From Bryobacterales bacterium (GTDB lineage Bacteria > Acidobacteriota > Terriglobia > Bryobacterales > Bryobacteraceae): a DNA stretch of 64,000 bases. The position numbers and the translations under genes were made by a program. The stretch is from the NCBI GenBank assembly GCA_016713735.1, contig JADJOP010000037.1, positions 62,001 to 126,000 of the forward strand, written 5' to 3'. The notes beneath the pieces were generated by a model. It worked only from the letters and a program-made list of their open reading frames with translations, was not told where the DNA came from and ran no database searches. Shown here piece after piece: positions 34,121-44,168 of the stretch (position 1 is the first letter of the stretch; every line of letters begins with the position of its first letter).

Positions 34121-35476
34121 GTGACCCGAAGGACTCTCCTTGGCGCGGCTCCCGCGTTCGTGAAAACCGTGAGCGGATCAGCCGCTGACCGCCCCAACAT
34201 CATCTGGATCATCTGTGAAGACCTCGGCGTCGAGCTCTCTTGCTACGGCCGCAAAGATGTGCACACCCCCCACATCGACGCCCTAGCCTCACGCGGCGTC
34301 CTCTTTGAAAATTGCCACTCCCCGGCGCCGGTCTGCTCGCCCAGCCGTTCCGCATTCCACACCGGCCTCTATCAAACCACCACCGGAACCCATCACCACC
34401 GCAGCCATCGCGGCGACCACTACCGCCTGCCCGCGCCCGCCCGAACCATCATGGACCGCCTGCGCGACGCCGGCTACTTTACGTGCAATGTCGGCCCGTT
34501 CGCGCCAGGCCTGAAAGGCGCCGGCAAGACCGATTTCAACTTCGAAGCCGCCAAGCTCTTCGACGGCAATCACTGGAGCCAGCGCCGCTCCGGCCAGCCC
34601 GCCTTCATCGAAGTCAACTTCCAGGAGGCGCACAAGGGGCCGGCCTTCTTCGAGGCCCGCAGACAGAAGCGCCTCGTCGATCCGGCCAAGGTGGAGTTGC
34701 CCCCCTACCTTCCTGACCACCCCATCATCCGCAACGAATTCGCCAACTACCTCGATGCCATCCAACTGGCCGACCACAAAGTCGGCGTTCTCCTCGAAAC
34801 CCTCCGGCGGGACAAGATGCTCGATAACTCCATCCTGTTCTTCTTCGGCGACAACGGCCGCTGCCTGATCCGCGGCAAACAGTGGCTCTACGAAGCAGGT
34901 ACCCATGTGCCCTTGATCGTCCAGCGCCACGGGAACGCCAACGCCGGCGCGCGCCGCACCGATCTCTGCTCCCTTCTTGATGTCACCGCCACCTCGCTGG
35001 CAGCCGCAGGAATCGACCTGCCCACGCCCTTCCACGGGCACGACCTGCTGGGCAATCCGCCTCGCCGTGAGTTCGTCGTCACCGCGCGCGACCGCTGCGG
35101 CGAGCAGCGCGATCGCATCCGCGCCGTGCGCGGCGAACGCTTCCGCTACATCCGCAACTTCATGCCCGAGAAGCCCTACACGCAGTTCAACAACTACATC
35201 TCCACCTTCTACGTCACGCTCCACATCATGAAGCAGATGGATCAGGCCGGGCTTCTGAATGAGGCGCAGAAGACCTTCATGGTGCCGCGCAAACAAGACG
35301 AGGAGTTCTACGATCTGCGCAACGATCCGCACGAAATCCGCAACCTCGCTCATCTGCCCGAGCACGCCGCCGAAATGCGCCGCCATCGCGCCTACCTGGA
35401 TCAGTGGATGACGGCCACCGGCGACCGCGGAGGGATCGAAGAGACAGCCGAGGAGTACGATAAGTATCGAGGCTGA
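34121..35476 (+). CDS. Exported sulfatase (formylglycine type)
   Basis: The 451-residue protein begins MTRRTLLGAAPAFVKTVSG, a short Tat-like leader. IIWIICEDLG supplies the N-terminal metal-binding acids (one of the usual two Asp is Glu). PAPVCSPSRSAFHTG holds the C-x-P-x-R signature with Cys72 as the residue converted to formylglycine. The start is GTG at 34121 with GGAAGG upstream. The frame is open far upstream, but that part overlaps the divergent promoter and is not protein-like. The lacI-type gene follows 6 bp later, so both share a transcript. The enzyme would remove sulfate esters from the imported glycan. No maturase gene is in the window. Confidence 0.88.
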   Translation: MTRRTLLGAAPAFVKTVSGSAADRPNIIWIICEDLGVELSCYGRKDVHTPHIDALASRGVLFENCHSPAPVCSPSRSAFHTGLYQTTTGTHHHRSHRGDHYRLPAPARTIMDRLRDAGYFTCNVGPFAPGLKGAGKTDFNFEAAKLFDGNHWSQRRSGQPAFIEVNFQEAHKGPAFFEARRQKRLVDPAKVELPPYLPDHPIIRNEFANYLDAIQLADHKVGVLLETLRRDKMLDNSILFFFGDNGRCLIRGKQWLYEAGTHVPLIVQRHGNANAGARRTDLCSLLDVTATSLAAAGIDLPTPFHGHDLLGNPPRREFVVTARDRCGEQRDRIRAVRGERFRYIRNFMPEKPYTQFNNYISTFYVTLHIMKQMDQAGLLNEAQKTFMVPRKQDEEFYDLRNDPHEIRNLAHLPEHAAEMRRHRAYLDQWMTATGDRGGIEETAEEYDKYRG

Positions 35477-35482
35477 GAGTTC

Positions 35483-36544
35483 GTGCGCAAGGCTCGTCCA
35501 ATAGCGGAAGAAGCAATATCGGGCGGAATCACCATCAAGGATGTGGCCCAGGAAGCCGGCGTCTCGGTGGCGACGGTGTCCAAGGCGTTGCGAGGCGCGG
35601 ACCGCGTGAGCGAGGAAACCCGCAAGCGCATCGTCCTGGTTGCCGAGAGAATGGGCTGGCGCGCCAACAATGCGGCCCGGTCACTGGTGACCAAGCGCAG
35701 CTACCTGCTCGGGTTGGTGACGGCGTCCATCACGAACAACTTCTCCGCGCAGGTCTACGAGGGCGCCGACAGCTATGCCTCCGAGAAAGGCTACGGCATT
35801 CTGCTGTGTGTCACCGAAGATGATTACCGCAAGGAACGTCAAGCCCTCGAACGGCTGCGCTTGGAGGTGCGCGCCGACGGCGCCATCGCCGTGCCCGCCC
35901 CGGCGCCAGCTGGGAAATCGATTTTTTTCGAGCCCGCTCTCGCCGCCTGGCCTTACGTCTTCGTGACGCGCCACTTCTCCGGTCTTGCCTCCGACCGCGT
36001 CCTGTGCGACGACGCCAAGGGCGGCGCCATGTTGACGCGCCACCTGATCCAACTCGGCCATCGCAGAATCGCGTTCATTTTCGACTCCCTCCACACCGGA
36101 TGCAGCCACGTCCTCGGGCGGCGGCAAGGGTATCTCTCCGCCCTCGCCGAGGCCGGCATCAAGCCCGATCCCGACCTCATGATCGCCCTCGATGTCGATG
36201 CCCCGGCCGAGTTGTCGCGCGCCTTGATGTCCCAACTGGAGTCATTGGGCATCACTGCCGTCTTCGGCCACGTCGACCGTACCGCCGTCCGCGTCATGCA
36301 ACTGGCCCGCGCCGCCGGCATCGATGTGCCGGCGCGCCTCTCCATCGTCGGCTTCGGCAACTTGAACATCTCCGAACTCGTCAGCCCTCCCTTGACCACC
36401 GCCGACTACGCCCCCCGCGAGATGGGGCGGTTGGCGGCCCGCATTCTCATCGAGCGCCTCGAGCGCCCCTCGGCGGCGCGCCATCAGATCGTCATGGAAC
36501 CGCACCTGGTGGACCGGGCCTCCACGGCCAGAGTGCGCAAGTAG
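35483..36544 (+). CDS. LacI-family transcriptional regulator
   Basis: The 353-residue protein has an N-terminal helix-turn-helix ITIKDVAQEAGVSVATVSKALRGADRVSEETRKRI (about 17-50) and the hinge helix NNAARSLVTKRS. The periplasmic-binding-like effector domain follows (about 70-340; LGLVTASITNNFSAQVYEGADSYASEKGYGILLC, LIQLGHRRIAFI, LSIVGFGN). The start is GTG. Its likely sites are the AAAACGTTTT palindromes at 10.7, 33.95, 36.7, 42.5 and 48.86 kb. All of these precede transport, hydrolase or sulfatase genes of the same island, which makes it a local repressor induced by a breakdown product. Confidence 0.93.
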   Translation: MRKARPIAEEAISGGITIKDVAQEAGVSVATVSKALRGADRVSEETRKRIVLVAERMGWRANNAARSLVTKRSYLLGLVTASITNNFSAQVYEGADSYASEKGYGILLCVTEDDYRKERQALERLRLEVRADGAIAVPAPAPAGKSIFFEPALAAWPYVFVTRHFSGLASDRVLCDDAKGGAMLTRHLIQLGHRRIAFIFDSLHTGCSHVLGRRQGYLSALAEAGIKPDPDLMIALDVDAPAELSRALMSQLESLGITAVFGHVDRTAVRVMQLARAAGIDVPARLSIVGFGNLNISELVSPPLTTADYAPREMGRLAARILIERLERPSAARHQIVMEPHLVDRASTARVRK

Positions 36545-36603
36545 TCCTGCTCCCGAACGCGTCTCCTCCCGCGGCTCCCCTTGCCTCTCCCTTCGCTTCC
36601 CCC

Positions 36604-36640
36604 CTCGCCTCTCTCTCCTCGCCTCTCCTCCTCGCCTCTC
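36604..36640. repeat. Pyrimidine-rich short direct repeats
   Basis: CTCGCCTCTC occurs three times (36604, 36618, 36631) inside an almost pure C/T tract of about 80 nt that ends at the -35 of the next promoter. It could act as a transcript end region for lacI or as a slippage-prone tract. Confidence 0.5.
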
Positions 36641-36641
36641 C

Positions 36642-36702
36642 TTGACAGCGCGTCCGGCCGGTAGTATTCTCCGCTTGGACATGGGTGCGATAACGTTTTC
36701 CC
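36642..36702 (+). promoter_or_regulatory. Promoter and LacI-family operator (site C) of TonB receptor gene 3
   Basis: TTGACA (36642-36647), 17 bp, TATTCT (36665-36670), then operator GCGATAACGTTTTCCC (36687-36702; 7 of 8 matches in each half). The promoter shares CTCCTTGACAGCGCG-CCGG with the promoter at 42450. Confidence 0.7.
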
Positions 36703-36767
36703 GCCCGGCGCAAGTGCGCCACCCGAAACGCGCCACGCAACCACTTCGAACCAGGAAGCGAGGAATC

Positions 36768-39700
36768 ATGCTTACCGCGCACTTCCCGTCCGGCCGCCCC
36801 ACGCTGCTTTTCGTGTTGGCCCTGACGGCATACGCTCAGTCCGACACCGCCACCATTACGGGAATCGTTACCGACACCACCGGCGCCTCCGTTCCGGGCG
36901 CTTCGATTGAAGCGGCCAACACCGCCACCGGCCTCAAATACCGCGGCTCCAGCAATGAGACCGGAGCCTATACGCTCGCCGCCGTGCCCATCGGTGTCTA
37001 CGACCTGAGCATCGCCGCCCAGGGCTTTCAAACCGTCCAGCGCCCCGCCATCCGGCTCTCGGCCGGCGATCGCGCCCGCATCGACGCCGAGCTCCAACTG
37101 GGCTCCTTCAGCCAGGCCGTGCGCGTACTTGCCGAGACGCCGCTGCTCCAATCCGAAAGCGCCAACTTGAACCAGGTGATTGAGAACACGACCATCACAC
37201 AGATGCCCCTCAACGGCCGCAACTACCAGCAACTGGCGCTGCTGGCTCCGGCGTCATTCCCGCCCGCACGCGTAATTTCGTCAGCGACGGCTTTTCGGTG
37301 AACGGCGCAAGCTGGCTGCAAAACCAGTTCGTCATGGACGGCATGGACAACAACAACTACCACTACGGCATCGTCATCGCCTCCAACCAGACCATCAAGC
37401 CCTCCGTGGACGCTATCCAGGAGTTTAAGGTGGAGACCCACAACGCCTCGGCCGAGTTCGGTAGAGGCGGAGGAGGCGTCGTCCAGGTGACCACCAAGTC
37501 GGGCACCAACGAGTTCCACGGGACGGCCTTTGAGTTTCTCCGCAACGACAAGCTGGATGCCAACAACTTCTTCAACAGCGGCCGCACCAAGCCTCCCTAC
37601 CGCCAGAATCAGTACGGCGGCACCTTCGGCGGGCCCATCATAAAGGACCGCACCTTCTTCTTCGCCAGCTACCAGGGCACGCGCATCCGCGAAAAGCTGA
37701 CCACGCTCAGCACGGTCCCCACCCCCGCCATGCTCAGCGGCGACTTCGGAGCCACGGTCATCTACGATCCCGCAACGCAGGCCGCCGACGGCACACGCCA
37801 GGCATTCGCCGGCAATCGCATCCCCACCGCCCGAATCGACCCCGTCTCCATCCGCGTCCTGCAACTCTATCCCCAGCCGAACCGCGCCGGAGTGCAGAAC
37901 TACCTCTACAATCCCTCCCGCAACGACAACGACGAGCAGGTGGACACTCGCTTCGATCATCGCTTCCGCGAACGCGACACCATCTTCCTCCGCTATAGCT
38001 GGCACGACCGCGACCGCCTCGAGCCAGGCAATCTCCCCGAACCCGCCAACGGAGGCGCCACCGCCGTGCGCCTGGCAAAGGCTCACTCCGCCGTCTTCAG
38101 CCACACCCATGTCTTCGCCAGCGCCAGCATGGTGAATGAACTGCGCGCCGCCTACTCGCGCAACGATGGCAACATCGACACCCCAACGCGGGAGAAGCTC
38201 TACCTGGACTTCGGATTCAAGGGCCTCTTCGAACGCGGCGACATCACCGGCCTGCCCTTCTTCAGTCCCGGCGGCTACGTCAACATCGGCGACCGCAGCT
38301 TTGCTCCCGATCCCAAAATCGTCGACCTGAAGCAACTGGTGGAAAACCTCTCCATCACACGCGGCCGCCACTCGATGAAAACCGGCGCCAACATCCGCAA
38401 CTTCCGCCGCTACGCCGGCACAACGGACTTCGCCAGAGGCCGCTTCCTGTTCAACGGACAGTTCACCGCCTCCCGCGCCGGCGGCGGCGCCAACAACTCC
38501 ATCGCCGACGCCATGCTCGGCCTCACCAATAACGCCCAACTCAGCACCCCGCTTGACCACACCTTGATGTCCACGGCCTGGGAACTCTACTTCCAGGACA
38601 ACTTCAAACTCAGCGGAAAACTGACTCTGGAACTGGGCGTCCGCTATGAGTACATGCCGCCCTTCCACGAACGCCGCGACCGCTTTGCCACCTTCGTCTT
38701 CGATTCGCGCCTGCCCTCGGCCGGTACGATCGTCCTCGCCGACCCAGAGGGCTCACACGAAACACGCTCCTTCCAACGGCCTGACCGCAACAACTGGGCC
38801 CCCCGCATCGGTCTGGCCTGGCAGGCCACCCCCACCACCGTCGTGCGCTCCGCCTATGGGCTCTTCTACGACAACACCGTGCCCGTCAACTTCGATCAGC
38901 TCTCGGTGATGAACCCTCCGTTCTACCTCCGCACCGACATCCCCACCGGCAACCAAAACGCCACGTCGAACCTGATCGTCCGCAACGGCTTCGCCGCAAA
39001 CGCCTTGCAGCCCAATGTCCTCGCCGGCCGCGCGCTGTTCTCCGCCTGGCCCTATGAGTTCCCCGATGGCCTCACTCACCAGTGGAATATCAACATCCAA
39101 AAAAGCCTGCCGGGGAACTCCGTCCTTTCGGCTGCCTACGTCGGCACAAACTCGGTGCACCGGCGCAGCGGACCCGTCGATATCAACCAGCCCATTCCCG
39201 GCTCGGGCGACCTCAACTCACGGCGCGCCTATTCCACCGTCGCTGGCATCACCACCAGCGTCCCCGAAGGCCGCGGCAACTACCAGGGACTGGAACTGCG
39301 CTTCGAGCGCCGCTTCTCGCGCGGCTTCTCGACCCTCAACGGCTACACCCGCAGCAAAACCATGCAAATGGATATGAACCAAAACACCCGCCGCCTGGGA
39401 CGCGAAAAGGGACTTTCCACCGAACATATCCCCAACCGCTTCTTCTCTACCGTCATCTACGAACTGCCCTTCGGCAAAGGGCGGAAGTGGCTCGACTCCG
39501 GCGTCCTCGCCCTCATTGCCGGCGGCTGGCAGGTCTCTTCCCTGGTGACGGCGCAAAACGGCATGCAATTGACCCCCACCATGACCGCCAACCCCGCCAA
39601 CACAACCGGCGCCACGCGCCCGGACAGACTGCGCGATGGCAACCTCCCACGCGGCGAACGCACGCCCGACCGCTGGTTTGACCGGACCGCGTTCGCTCTG

Positions 39701-39961
39701 CCCGCCGCCTTCACCTTCGGCAACGCCGGCGTCAACATCATCGAAGGCCCCGGCCTGATCAACTTCGACGGCGCCCTTGCGCGCGTGTTCCCCATCAACG
39801 AACGCGTGCGCATCGACTTCCGCGCGGAGTTCTTCAACTTCCTCAACGAAGCGCAGTTCGGATTCCCCAACATGACCGTCAATACCGCGCCCGCCGGAGC
39901 CATCTCAGCGACTGACCGCCCCGCGCGCCAGCTTCAGTTCGGATTGAAACTTGTGTTTTAG
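36768..39961 (+). pseudogene. Oar-like TonB-dependent receptor 3, one frameshift
   Basis: Full length would be 1064 residues: signal peptide (LLFVLALTAYAQS), regulatory domain (TITGIVTDTTGASVPGASI), plug (PLNGRNYQQLALLAP, HNASAEFGRGGGGVVQVTTKSGTNEF) and barrel ending QLQFGLKLVF. The frame breaks near 37250. CTCCGGCGTC should read CTCCGGGCGTC, giving LAPGVIPARTRNFVSDGFSVNGASW across the join, and one added G restores a length divisible by three. Everything else is intact, so a sequencing error or a very recent mutation is likely. It sits directly after promoter and operator C and before two genes with short gaps. Confidence 0.85.
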
Positions 39962-39975
39962 TAAAGCAGGGTCTC

Positions 39976-41229
39976 ATGTCGACCGAACCTGTCACTCAAC
40001 TCCGCCCGATCTTCTGGCCGCACGGCTGGTCAGCGGAGAGGATCGCGTTGCTTTCGGCGAAGGAGTTCGGCTGTGTCATCCTGAGCGGCCCGGCGCCGGA
40101 AGTCGCCGCGGCCGCCGCCCAGGCAGGCCTGCGGACAGTCCAGCTCACTGCCGCCGGTCTGCCCGCGCCCGATGGCGTCACCGTCGTCAGCGATGGCGTG
40201 TGGGCCAAGATCGTCCGGTCGCGTGACGACCCGACCTCCACCGAGGCCGGCCCCACCGGCCTGCCGTGGATCGATTCCAACGGCTGGCGGATTCAACTTG
40301 CCCGCGCCCAGTCCCACGGCAAAATTCCCTGGGTCCGCTTCAGCCCTCCCCCCAAGGAGGTCCTGCGCGCCGGCGCCTACCAGATCGCCCTGGCCGACAG
40401 CGAAGCCAACGGCGGCCGCTGGGTCGTCGAACTCGACTCCGAACTCAGCCGCGGAATCGCCTCGGGCAACCGCGCCGCTCGGGAAGCCTGGAGTGCCATT
40501 CTGCGGACCGTTGCCTTCTATCGTGACCGGCCCTCGCCGCCTCAGGCAGCCGGCGCCGGCGCTCGCATGGGGGTCCTCTCTGACTTCACCGGCCAGAACG
40601 AGCTGATCAGCCATGAATTCCTGAACCTTATCGCGCGCGAATATGTTCCTGTGCGAATCCTCATGAGTCCTGACGCTCCGGCCCCGCTCGATGGCCTGCG
40701 CCTGGTCATCTACCTCGATACGCAACCCATGCCCGCGGTCTGGGCGCGTGCGCTGGCCGCATTCGTGGACGCCGGCGGGACGCTGGTCACCATGCGCTCG
40801 GCCGATCCGAAGCTCGGCGGCGGTGCGCCTGCCATTCCGGGCCTCGAGTACCAAATCCGCACGGCGGGGAAGGGGAAAGTCGCGGTTTCCCTGGAGGACT
40901 TCGATGATCCCTGGCGCGTGGCCGCCGACGCTCACGTATTGCTCGGCCGCAGCCACGACCTCGTGCGCCACGCCAACGCCGGGTCGATGAACATCACGTA
41001 TGCGGCCTCACCGGACGGGCGTCGCGCGCGGCTCGAACTGGTCAGCTACTCCCTCCAGCGGGCCCTCAATCCCGTCACACTCACTTTGCACGGCCAGTTC
41101 TCAAAGGCGATGTTTCGCTCCTGTGCCAGCCCCGCCCCGGCCACCGTGCCCCTGGCCATCGAGTATGGCCGCACCGCCATCTACCTGCCCCATTTCACCG
41201 TCTGCGCAACGGTCGACCTGCAAGCATAG
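39976..41229 (+). CDS. Hypothetical protein of the TonB receptor 3 operon
   Basis: This 417-residue protein without a signal peptide starts 14 bp after TonB receptor 3 and ends 10 bp before the DUF362 gene. I do not recognise the family. It starts with a Rossmann-like SAERIALLSAKEFGCVILSGPAPEVAAAAAQAGL. A central stretch, RLVIYLDTQPMPAVWARALAAFVDAGGTLVTMRSAD, resembles the glutamine-amidotransferase-like domain found in beta-galactosidase trimerisation and trehalose-utilisation proteins. A beta-rich tail follows (LNPVTLTLHGQF). Its position suggests a role in handling the glycan, perhaps as a glycosidase-associated domain protein. Confidence 0.7.
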   Translation: MSTEPVTQLRPIFWPHGWSAERIALLSAKEFGCVILSGPAPEVAAAAAQAGLRTVQLTAAGLPAPDGVTVVSDGVWAKIVRSRDDPTSTEAGPTGLPWIDSNGWRIQLARAQSHGKIPWVRFSPPPKEVLRAGAYQIALADSEANGGRWVVELDSELSRGIASGNRAAREAWSAILRTVAFYRDRPSPPQAAGAGARMGVLSDFTGQNELISHEFLNLIAREYVPVRILMSPDAPAPLDGLRLVIYLDTQPMPAVWARALAAFVDAGGTLVTMRSADPKLGGGAPAIPGLEYQIRTAGKGKVAVSLEDFDDPWRVAADAHVLLGRSHDLVRHANAGSMNITYAASPDGRRARLELVSYSLQRALNPVTLTLHGQFSKAMFRSCASPAPATVPLAIEYGRTAIYLPHFTVCATVDLQA

Positions 41230-41239
41230 GAGGAGGATC

Positions 41240-42382
41240 ATGCCAACACCGCACTACTCAAGACGCACTCTGATCTCTGCCGGCGCTGCCGCCGCGCTCA
41301 CCGTCGTCCGGCCTGCCTCCGCCCTCGCCCCAACAGCTCCCGTCTCGGTGGCGCGGTGCCCCTCCTATGGCTCCGGCGTGCTCCCTCAACTGCAAACCAT
41401 GTTCGACCAGTTGGGCGGCCTCTCGCGTCTGGTGAAGGGCAAGACCGTGGCCATCAAACTCAATCTCACCGGCCGCGCCGACTCGCGCATTCACCACATC
41501 CCGGCCGGCCGCGCGCAGTGGGTGCACCCCGACGTCATCGCCGCCACGCTTCATCTGCTCGACCGCGCCGGCGCCCATCGCCTGCGCCTGCTCGAAAGCC
41601 CGTGGTCCTCGGCTGAACCCTTGCAGGAGTTCATGAGCTGGGCCGACTGGGACCCGCACATGTTCACCAGCGCCGCCAGGAGAGTGGAGTTTGAAAATAC
41701 GAACTTCCTCGGGCCTGCCCGGCACTACTCGCGCTTCCAGGTCCCCGGCGGCGGCTACATGTTCGACGGCTACGACATGAACCGCGCCTACGAGGACTGC
41801 GATGTGTTCTTCTCCCTGGCCAAGCTCAAGGAAAGCCCCGCGGCCGGCGTCACCCTCTCCATCAAGAACCTCTTCGGCTGCCTGCCGGCGACCATCTATG
41901 GCGACGGCGCGGGCGAGAAGGAACCGAGCAAATGGCCCCGAGGCGGACGCGGCATCATGCACAGCGGCTCGCGCAATCCCTCCGGCTGGAAGGAAAAACA
42001 CCCCGCCTCACCGCGCGAGCCCGGCTACCGCATCCCCCGCATCATCGTCGATGTCGCCCGCGCGCGCCCCATCCACCTCGCCGTCATCGACGGCATCGAG
42101 ACCATCACCCGCGGCCCCACGCCCCGCCGCGATACCAAACACCTCAAACCCGGCCTCCTCATCGCCGGCATGAACTGCGTTACCACCGACGCCGTCTGCA
42201 CCGCCCTCATGGGCTATGACCCGATGAGCGACCGCGGAACGCCGCCCTTCGAAACCCGCGACAACACCATGCGCCTGGCCGAAGAGGCCGGACTCGGCAC
42301 CCGCGACCTGCGCAAAATCGAAGTCATCGGCGACTCCATCGCCTCCGCCGTCTTCGATTTCCGCAAGGCCGATCCACGGTAA
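41240..42382 (+). CDS. Tat-exported DUF362 domain-containing protein
   Basis: The 380-residue protein begins with a twin-arginine signal (YSRRTLISAGAAAAL). The DUF362 pattern follows: VKGKTVAIKLNLTGR, VHPDVIAATLHLLDRAGAHRLRLLES, YEDCDVFFSLAKLKESPAAGVTLSIKNLFGC and a terminal NCVTTDAVCTALMGYDP. The family's function is unknown; some members are fused to ferredoxin domains, but none is seen here. AGGAGGAGG precedes the start. It is the third gene of the receptor 3 unit. Confidence 0.85.
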   Translation: MPTPHYSRRTLISAGAAAALTVVRPASALAPTAPVSVARCPSYGSGVLPQLQTMFDQLGGLSRLVKGKTVAIKLNLTGRADSRIHHIPAGRAQWVHPDVIAATLHLLDRAGAHRLRLLESPWSSAEPLQEFMSWADWDPHMFTSAARRVEFENTNFLGPARHYSRFQVPGGGYMFDGYDMNRAYEDCDVFFSLAKLKESPAAGVTLSIKNLFGCLPATIYGDGAGEKEPSKWPRGGRGIMHSGSRNPSGWKEKHPASPREPGYRIPRIIVDVARARPIHLAVIDGIETITRGPTPRRDTKHLKPGLLIAGMNCVTTDAVCTALMGYDPMSDRGTPPFETRDNTMRLAEEAGLGTRDLRKIEVIGDSIASAVFDFRKADPR

Positions 42383-42449
42383 GCTCATACCATTCCCGGC
42401 TGAAGATTCACGTCGAAATCCCATCGTGCTACTTCTTTCTCACCCCTCC

Positions 42450-42499
42450 TTGACAGCGCGGCCGGGCTACGATATCTTCATCCGGTAAAACGTTTTCGC
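42450..42499 (+). promoter_or_regulatory. Promoter and LacI-family operator (site D) of the sulfatase-enolase unit
   Basis: TTGACA (42450-42455), 17 bp, TATCTT (42473-42478), then operator GGTAAAACGTTTTCGC (42484-42499), with 14 of 16 matches to GCGAAAAC-GTTTTCGC and a perfect right half. Confidence 0.72.
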
Positions 42500-42572
42500 A
42501 GATCCTCGGACACGCCGCTCCAGGCTTCTCTCGCGCTGCGGCCGGAGGTTTGCCAGATCCAAGGAGGCCCTG

Positions 42573-44094
42573 ATGTCGGCGGTCCCAACACTCACCCGGC
42601 GGAAGTTGCTCGGCATGACCCTGTCGCAGCCGCTCGTCACCGCTCACGCCGCCACCCCCAAACGGCCCAACATCCTCCTCATCTACACTGACGATCATTC
42701 GCACAGGACCATCAGTTCCTACAAAGAGGCGTACCCCTGGGTCAAGACCCCCGCCATCGACCGTCTCGCCGCCCAGGGCGTCCGCTTCACCGCAGCCTAC
42801 AACGGCGCGTGGTGCATGCCCGCCCGCGCCATCCTGCTCACCGGCCGCCATACCTTCGGCATCGAGTCCATGCGCATGGAAGGTGACTACCCGGGCAGCA
42901 CCTACGATCCCAACAAATGCCCCTTCTGGCCAAAGGTGTTCCGCCAGAACGGCTACTTCACCGCCCACATCGGCAAGTGGCACCGGCTCCGATACCGGCT
43001 TCGGCCGCGACTGGGACTTCCAACTCGTCTGGAACCGCCCCAAGTTCCCTGAGTCCAATCAGAATTACTACTTCGACCAGCCCATCACCTACCACGGCGG
43101 CAAGACCGAGATCCTGAGACGCTACACCACCGACCAGTACACCGATTGGGCCGTCGATCTCATCAAGGGCAAGGACCGCCCGCCGGACAAGCCCTGGTTC
43201 CTCTGGCTCTGTTACGGCGCTGTGCACAGCCCCTATCAGCCCGCCCCGCGCCATCGAAACGAACTGGCCGGCGTGGACATCGACACGCCCAAGGACATCT
43301 TCGGCCCACGCCCCGGCAAGCCCGAGTGGGCCCAGAAAATCAACGAGTGGGAGAAGGACGCCCAAGGCCGCCCCGTAGGCGGCAAGAAGTCGCTCACCGA
43401 ATGGGTTCGGCTCTACCACCAAGGCGTCATCGCCCTCGACGAAGCCGTCCAGCGGCTCATGGAAGTGCTCGACGAAACCGGCCAGCGCGAAAACACACTG
43501 GTCATCTTCACCTCCGATCAGGGCCTCGCCTTCGGCCAGCATGGCTTCCGAGGCAACAAGGTCGCGCCCTATGACGCCAACATCCGCAGCCCGCTCATCT
43601 TCTCCATGCCCGGCCGCATCCCCCAGGGCAAAGTCTGCGAAGCGCCGGCTTCAGGGCCCGATCTGACCTCCACTATCTTCCGCTTCGCCGCCATCCGCGA
43701 GCCCTGGGAGATGCACGGGCGCGACCTCTCCCCCCTCCTGCAAAACCCCAACGCGCCCTGGCCCTATCCGGCCATGATGGTCTCCACCGCTCACTCGTTC
43801 GGCTCCGACACCACGGTCACGCCCGCTAGCGAAGAGGCCTACCAGCGCGGCGTCCCCTGGTACGTGCTCATGCGCGACAAGCGCTACAAATACATCCGGC
43901 CGCTCGTGCCCGACCTCGAGGAACTGTACGACCTCCAACTCGATCCCGAAGAACTCGACAACCTCGCCGCCAAGCCCCAGCACCGCAAGGTGCTCGAACG
44001 CATGCGCGCATCCATGATCGCCGAACTGCGGCGCACCAAGGCCCCGTTCCTCACCACCATGCCGCCGCCCAAAGAACAGGCCTCGCCAGCATGA
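42573..44094 (+). pseudogene. Exported sulfatase (formylglycine type), one frameshift
   Basis: The gene would encode 507 residues: a Tat-like leader (TRRKLLGMTLSQPLVTAHA), LLIYTDDHSHRT with the metal Asp pair, and GAWCMPARAILLTGRH with Cys81 as the formylglycine precursor. HIGKWH comes next, then DWDFQLVWNRPKFP and C-terminal LEELYDLQLDPEELDNLA. The frame breaks at about 42981. Loss of two bases (AC) in TGGCACACCGGC explains the join GKWHTGSDTGFGRDW, and adding them restores the length. The start follows AAGGAGG. It leads a three-gene unit with two enolase-superfamily genes. Confidence 0.85.
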
Positions 44095-44168
44095 GTGGCG
44101 GCCCGCTCCGCGCAGCGCCCGCCATCTGCTCATCCAGCGGCGCTGCATCAAGAAAGTGAGGTGAACAG

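Noticed and set aside
37223..38668. 481-codon minus-strand open frame over TonB receptor 3
   Set aside because: It is Gly/Ala/Val-rich antisense to conserved plug and barrel sequence, a typical GC shadow.
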